Below, piece by piece: positions 61,203 to 64,000 of a DNA stretch of 64,000 nt. Source of the DNA: Pristionchus mayeri (Eukaryota > Nematoda > Chromadorea > Rhabditida > Neodiplogasteridae); contig BTRK01000004.1 in assembly GCA_036245805.1 (NCBI GenBank), positions 31,109,541 to 31,173,540 of the forward strand, written 5' to 3'. The position numbers and the translations under genes are program-made. The notes beneath the pieces are model-generated. The model was not told the DNA's origin and made no database searches. It saw only the letters and a program-made list of their open reading frames with translations. The stretch's first letter is position 1; each line of letters begins with the position of its first letter.

Positions 61203-61523
61203 GAACCGACCGGAACTCACATATTCCAAAATTCATGAAATATTTACAGAAAATTCAGCGGGAAATTCTGACCAGGAAATCGATTTCAAAACTTCCCATA
61301 TATTGTTTTGAAAATTTGATTGTGTGGGGAAAATGGGATTTTCAGTGCAAAAACACATAAGTACGGAAGTAGGAAAGTCCCTAAAAATGCACATTTTTGT
61401 CTCTGAAAAAATATTCAAAATAACATATGGGAACTTTTGAAAGTAGTTTCCTGGTCATAATTTCGCGCTGAATTTTCTGTGAATATTTCATGAATTTTGG
61501 GACATGTGAGTTCCGGTCGTTTC
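61203..61523. mobile_element. 320-bp foldback element
   Basis: GACCGGAACTCACAT near 61208 mirrors ATGTGAGTTCCGGTC ending about 61520. Arms of about 130 bp, with AATTCATGAAATATTTACAG on one side and its near-complement on the other. Confidence 0.7.
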
Positions 61524-61774
61524 CACGTTAGATATTCGGCTCATTTTCGTCTGCATACCTGGAAACCGATGGCCGACACGGCATTCGTCTCAGGAACAGC
61601 AGTCGAGTTGAAGATGCCCGAGACTGAACAGTTATTATCACGCAGAGACTAGTCACAAACCATGTTCCCACTTTTTTTTACCGCGAATGTATCACATACG
61701 GATCCGAGAATCAACTGGCACCAAAATCCTCTTTAGACAATGAATATTTATCACGGGTATCACCAGTCAGGTAT

Positions 61775-63597
61775 GTGGGAACAACTTCCAACTTTTATTT
61801 TTTGTTTCAATTCATATTATGGTTGTAGCATATACTAGAGCCAACTTCTTGAAATTTCTAGGTCACAGGCCCCAGAACCGTCATTTAGGAATTTTCCGGT
61901 TTTATACCCGGCTCTACCGTATATCAGCTCCCAGATGTGCTAGAGAGGCGGTTTTGTGCTCAAAATATGCGGAAAAATCAGATGAACAAATGTCATGTTG
62001 AAAGTGAAACCATAGGACGCCAAGTCCCGAAAATATGAACGAAAATCTGAAATTCCATGTACAAATAAAATCATACCATCTCGGGGAGCCGGAAACAAAG
62101 TGAATTTTATTGCAGATTATGGAAGCTTAACTCGATACTTGTATAGGAAAAATGAGTAGTCGGCACTTTTAGGGTGGCCCCTTTCCGCAGTATGGCTCCG
62201 AAGGTCGAACACATGATATGTCAAATTTTGAAAATTTCTCATCTCGCAGATTAATCATTGCAATCGATCAGTTCAACCAATTTATAACATTTCTCGATCA
62301 AAGAAGTTAGATCATGTTGAATGAACACGAAATTTAAGCACTTCCAAAAATTCGATTTTCAAGGCTTCATTATGGCCTAATTCGAGCGCTTCCAGCTCAC
62401 GATTTAGCCTTCCCTGAAAACGATCACTAATAGTTCTCAATGCTTGTCACCATCATGAACACATTCTGGAACTATTGGATCTCCAACGTGTTCCTGGCCC
62501 TTGATTTCAATTCTCGAACTTGAAGGATCGCGTTGTTATAAATTCAAAATAATTATTTTTTGACTAAATGGTAATGAATCTCGGCTCTTTTCGATCACTA
62601 AAAAACATTTTGAGATTAAGAGAGATGAACAATCATAAAATTGCGGCCCTTTTCAAAGGTTTTCAAAAATTCAAAATTTCAATGTTCACAAATTTCATTT
62701 CTTTACAAATGATCTCCATGTTGGCATTATCAGTGTTTTCGTTCTCAGATGCTCAACAAATGATTTTTAGTGATCGAAAAGAGCCGAGATTCATTACCAT
62801 TTAGTCGAAAAAATAATTATTTTGAATTTATAACAACGCGATCCTTCAAGTTCGAGAATTGAAATCAAGGGCCAGGAACACGTTGGAGATCCAATAATTC
62901 TAGAATGTGTTCATGATGGTGACACGTATTGAGTACTATTAGTGATCGTTTTCAGGGAAGGCTAAATCATGAGCAGGAAGCGCTCGAATTAGGCCATAAT
63001 GAAGCCTTGAAAATCGAATTTTTGGAAGTGCTGAAATTTCGTGTTCATTCAACATGATCTAACTTCTTTGATCGAGAAATGTTATAAATTGGTTGAACTG
63101 ATCGATTGCAATGATTAATCTGCGAGATGAGAAATTTTCAAAATTTGACATATCATGTGTTCGACCTTCGGAGCCATACTGCGGAAAGGGGCCACCCTAA
63201 AAGTGCCGACTACTCATTTTTCCTATACAAGTATCGAATTAAGCTTCCATAATCTGCAATAAAATTCACTTTGTTTCCGGCTCCGCGAGATGGTATGATT
63301 TTATTTGTACATGGAATTTCAGATTTTCGTTCATATTTTCAGAACTTGGCGTCCTACGGTTTCACTTTCAACATGAAAGTTGTTCATCTGATTTTTCCGC
63401 ATATTTTGAGCACAAAACTGCATCTCTAGCACTTTTGGGAGCTGATATATTGTAGAGCCGGTTATAAAACCGGAAAATTCCTAAATGACGGTTCTGGGAT
63501 CTGTGACCTTGAAATTTCAAGAAGTTGGCTCTTGTATATGCTACATCAATAATATGAACTAGAACAAAAATAAAAGTTGGAAATTGTTCCCGGATGT
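61775..63597. mobile_element. 1.8-kb foldback element
   Basis: Arms of about 840 bp, 61775-62620 and 62765-63597, are nearly perfect complements (GAGCCAACTTCTTGAAATTTC near each outer end, GAGCCGAGATTCATTACC near the loop). The loop is about 140 bp. No coding capacity beyond mirrored short frames. Confidence 0.85.
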
Positions 63598-64000
63598 CGG
63601 TTTTTCCATCCACTGACTCATGATACCTGTGTTATATCGTCTTCCATCCCTCTTTCCTCACCTCTGCCTGGTCTCCTTCCTTCCCTCATCTCCTCCTCCC
63701 TCACAGGAGTGGCTCCTCCATGGGGCGTCGCCCGTCCATCAAGGAAGGAATCGTCATGTGCCAGGAAGGGATACAGACCCATCGACCTGCGAGATTACTC
63801 ATTATATTCTGAGTCAATTGTGGAATGGGAGATTATGGTTGTTATGGCAAAAAGGGAGAATATAGTTGTTATGGCAAAAATTGATTGCACTGTCCTAGTT
63901 CATACTGCTATTTTATGTTTTAAAAAATAGACTAATCTCGGATTTCTTAATCTTGACACTTAAAAAATTACTAAATATTTTCAAATCATAATTCATTCGC
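63598..64000. other. Right end, nothing supported
   Basis: A C/T-rich stretch with a possible acceptor (CCCTCACAG at about 63700-63708) followed by an open frame of about 100 codons. No domain or neighbouring exon supports a gene. GTTGTTATGGCAAAAA is repeated at about 63837 and 63872. Confidence 0.35.

Noticed and set aside
1..64000. CRISPR array, operon or phage content
   Set aside because: Spliced genes, tRNA and transposons are eukaryotic; no regularly spaced identical repeats were seen.

Overview
This is a piece of an intron-rich nematode genome, with many 30-70 nt introns and AG acceptors placed directly before start codons as expected for spliced-leader trans-splicing. The strongest indicator is an Argonaute of the nematode-specific WAGO type. 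A diplogastrid such as Pristionchus would fit, but this is inferred from gene style, not proven.

Layout. 1-3050: no supported gene. 3058-7919 (+): isovaleryl-CoA dehydrogenase, 15 exons, intact. 8989-12934 (+): WAGO-like Argonaute, 26 exons, slicer residues apparently lost. 13260-17760: mobile-element graveyard (tyrosine-recombinase relic, broken LINE in minus orientation, foldback). 17763-27536: 9.8-kb composite inverted repeat in which smaller foldbacks and a LINE are nested. 28525-36427 (+): second isovaleryl-CoA dehydrogenase with identical exon structure, ending early at an in-frame TAG; its introns hold a Helitron, a hAT MITE and several foldbacks. 36841-38664 (-): mitochondrial porin (VDAC). 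38932-41062 (-): ankyrin-repeat plus SAM protein carrying a tRNA-Glu-like sequence in an intron. 41312-43015 (-): damaged tandem copy of that gene with a LINE fragment. 43572-44350 (-): 3' part of an unrecognised gene. 45237-48847 (-): NudE/NDEL1 (nud-2-like) dynein regulator. 49.1-55.4 kb: long purine/pyrimidine-skewed stretch without a supported gene. 55559-56967 (-): small charged protein, head to head with a globin carrying a Pro-rich N-terminal extension at 57773-60526 (+). 61.2-63.6 kb: two further foldbacks; the right end holds nothing I can support.

The genes do not form one pathway. Two (IVD, VDAC) are mitochondrial, one (WAGO) acts in small-RNA silencing, one (NudE) in dynein transport. 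The unifying theme is architecture: two tandem or near-tandem duplications (IVD; ankyrin-SAM), each with one copy decaying, in a region unusually rich in large foldback elements that mostly sit in introns and between genes. All splice models were derived by eye. Exon sums are in frame for IVD (1266 nt), WAGO (2781 nt), VDAC (852 nt), NudE and globin, which supports the models.
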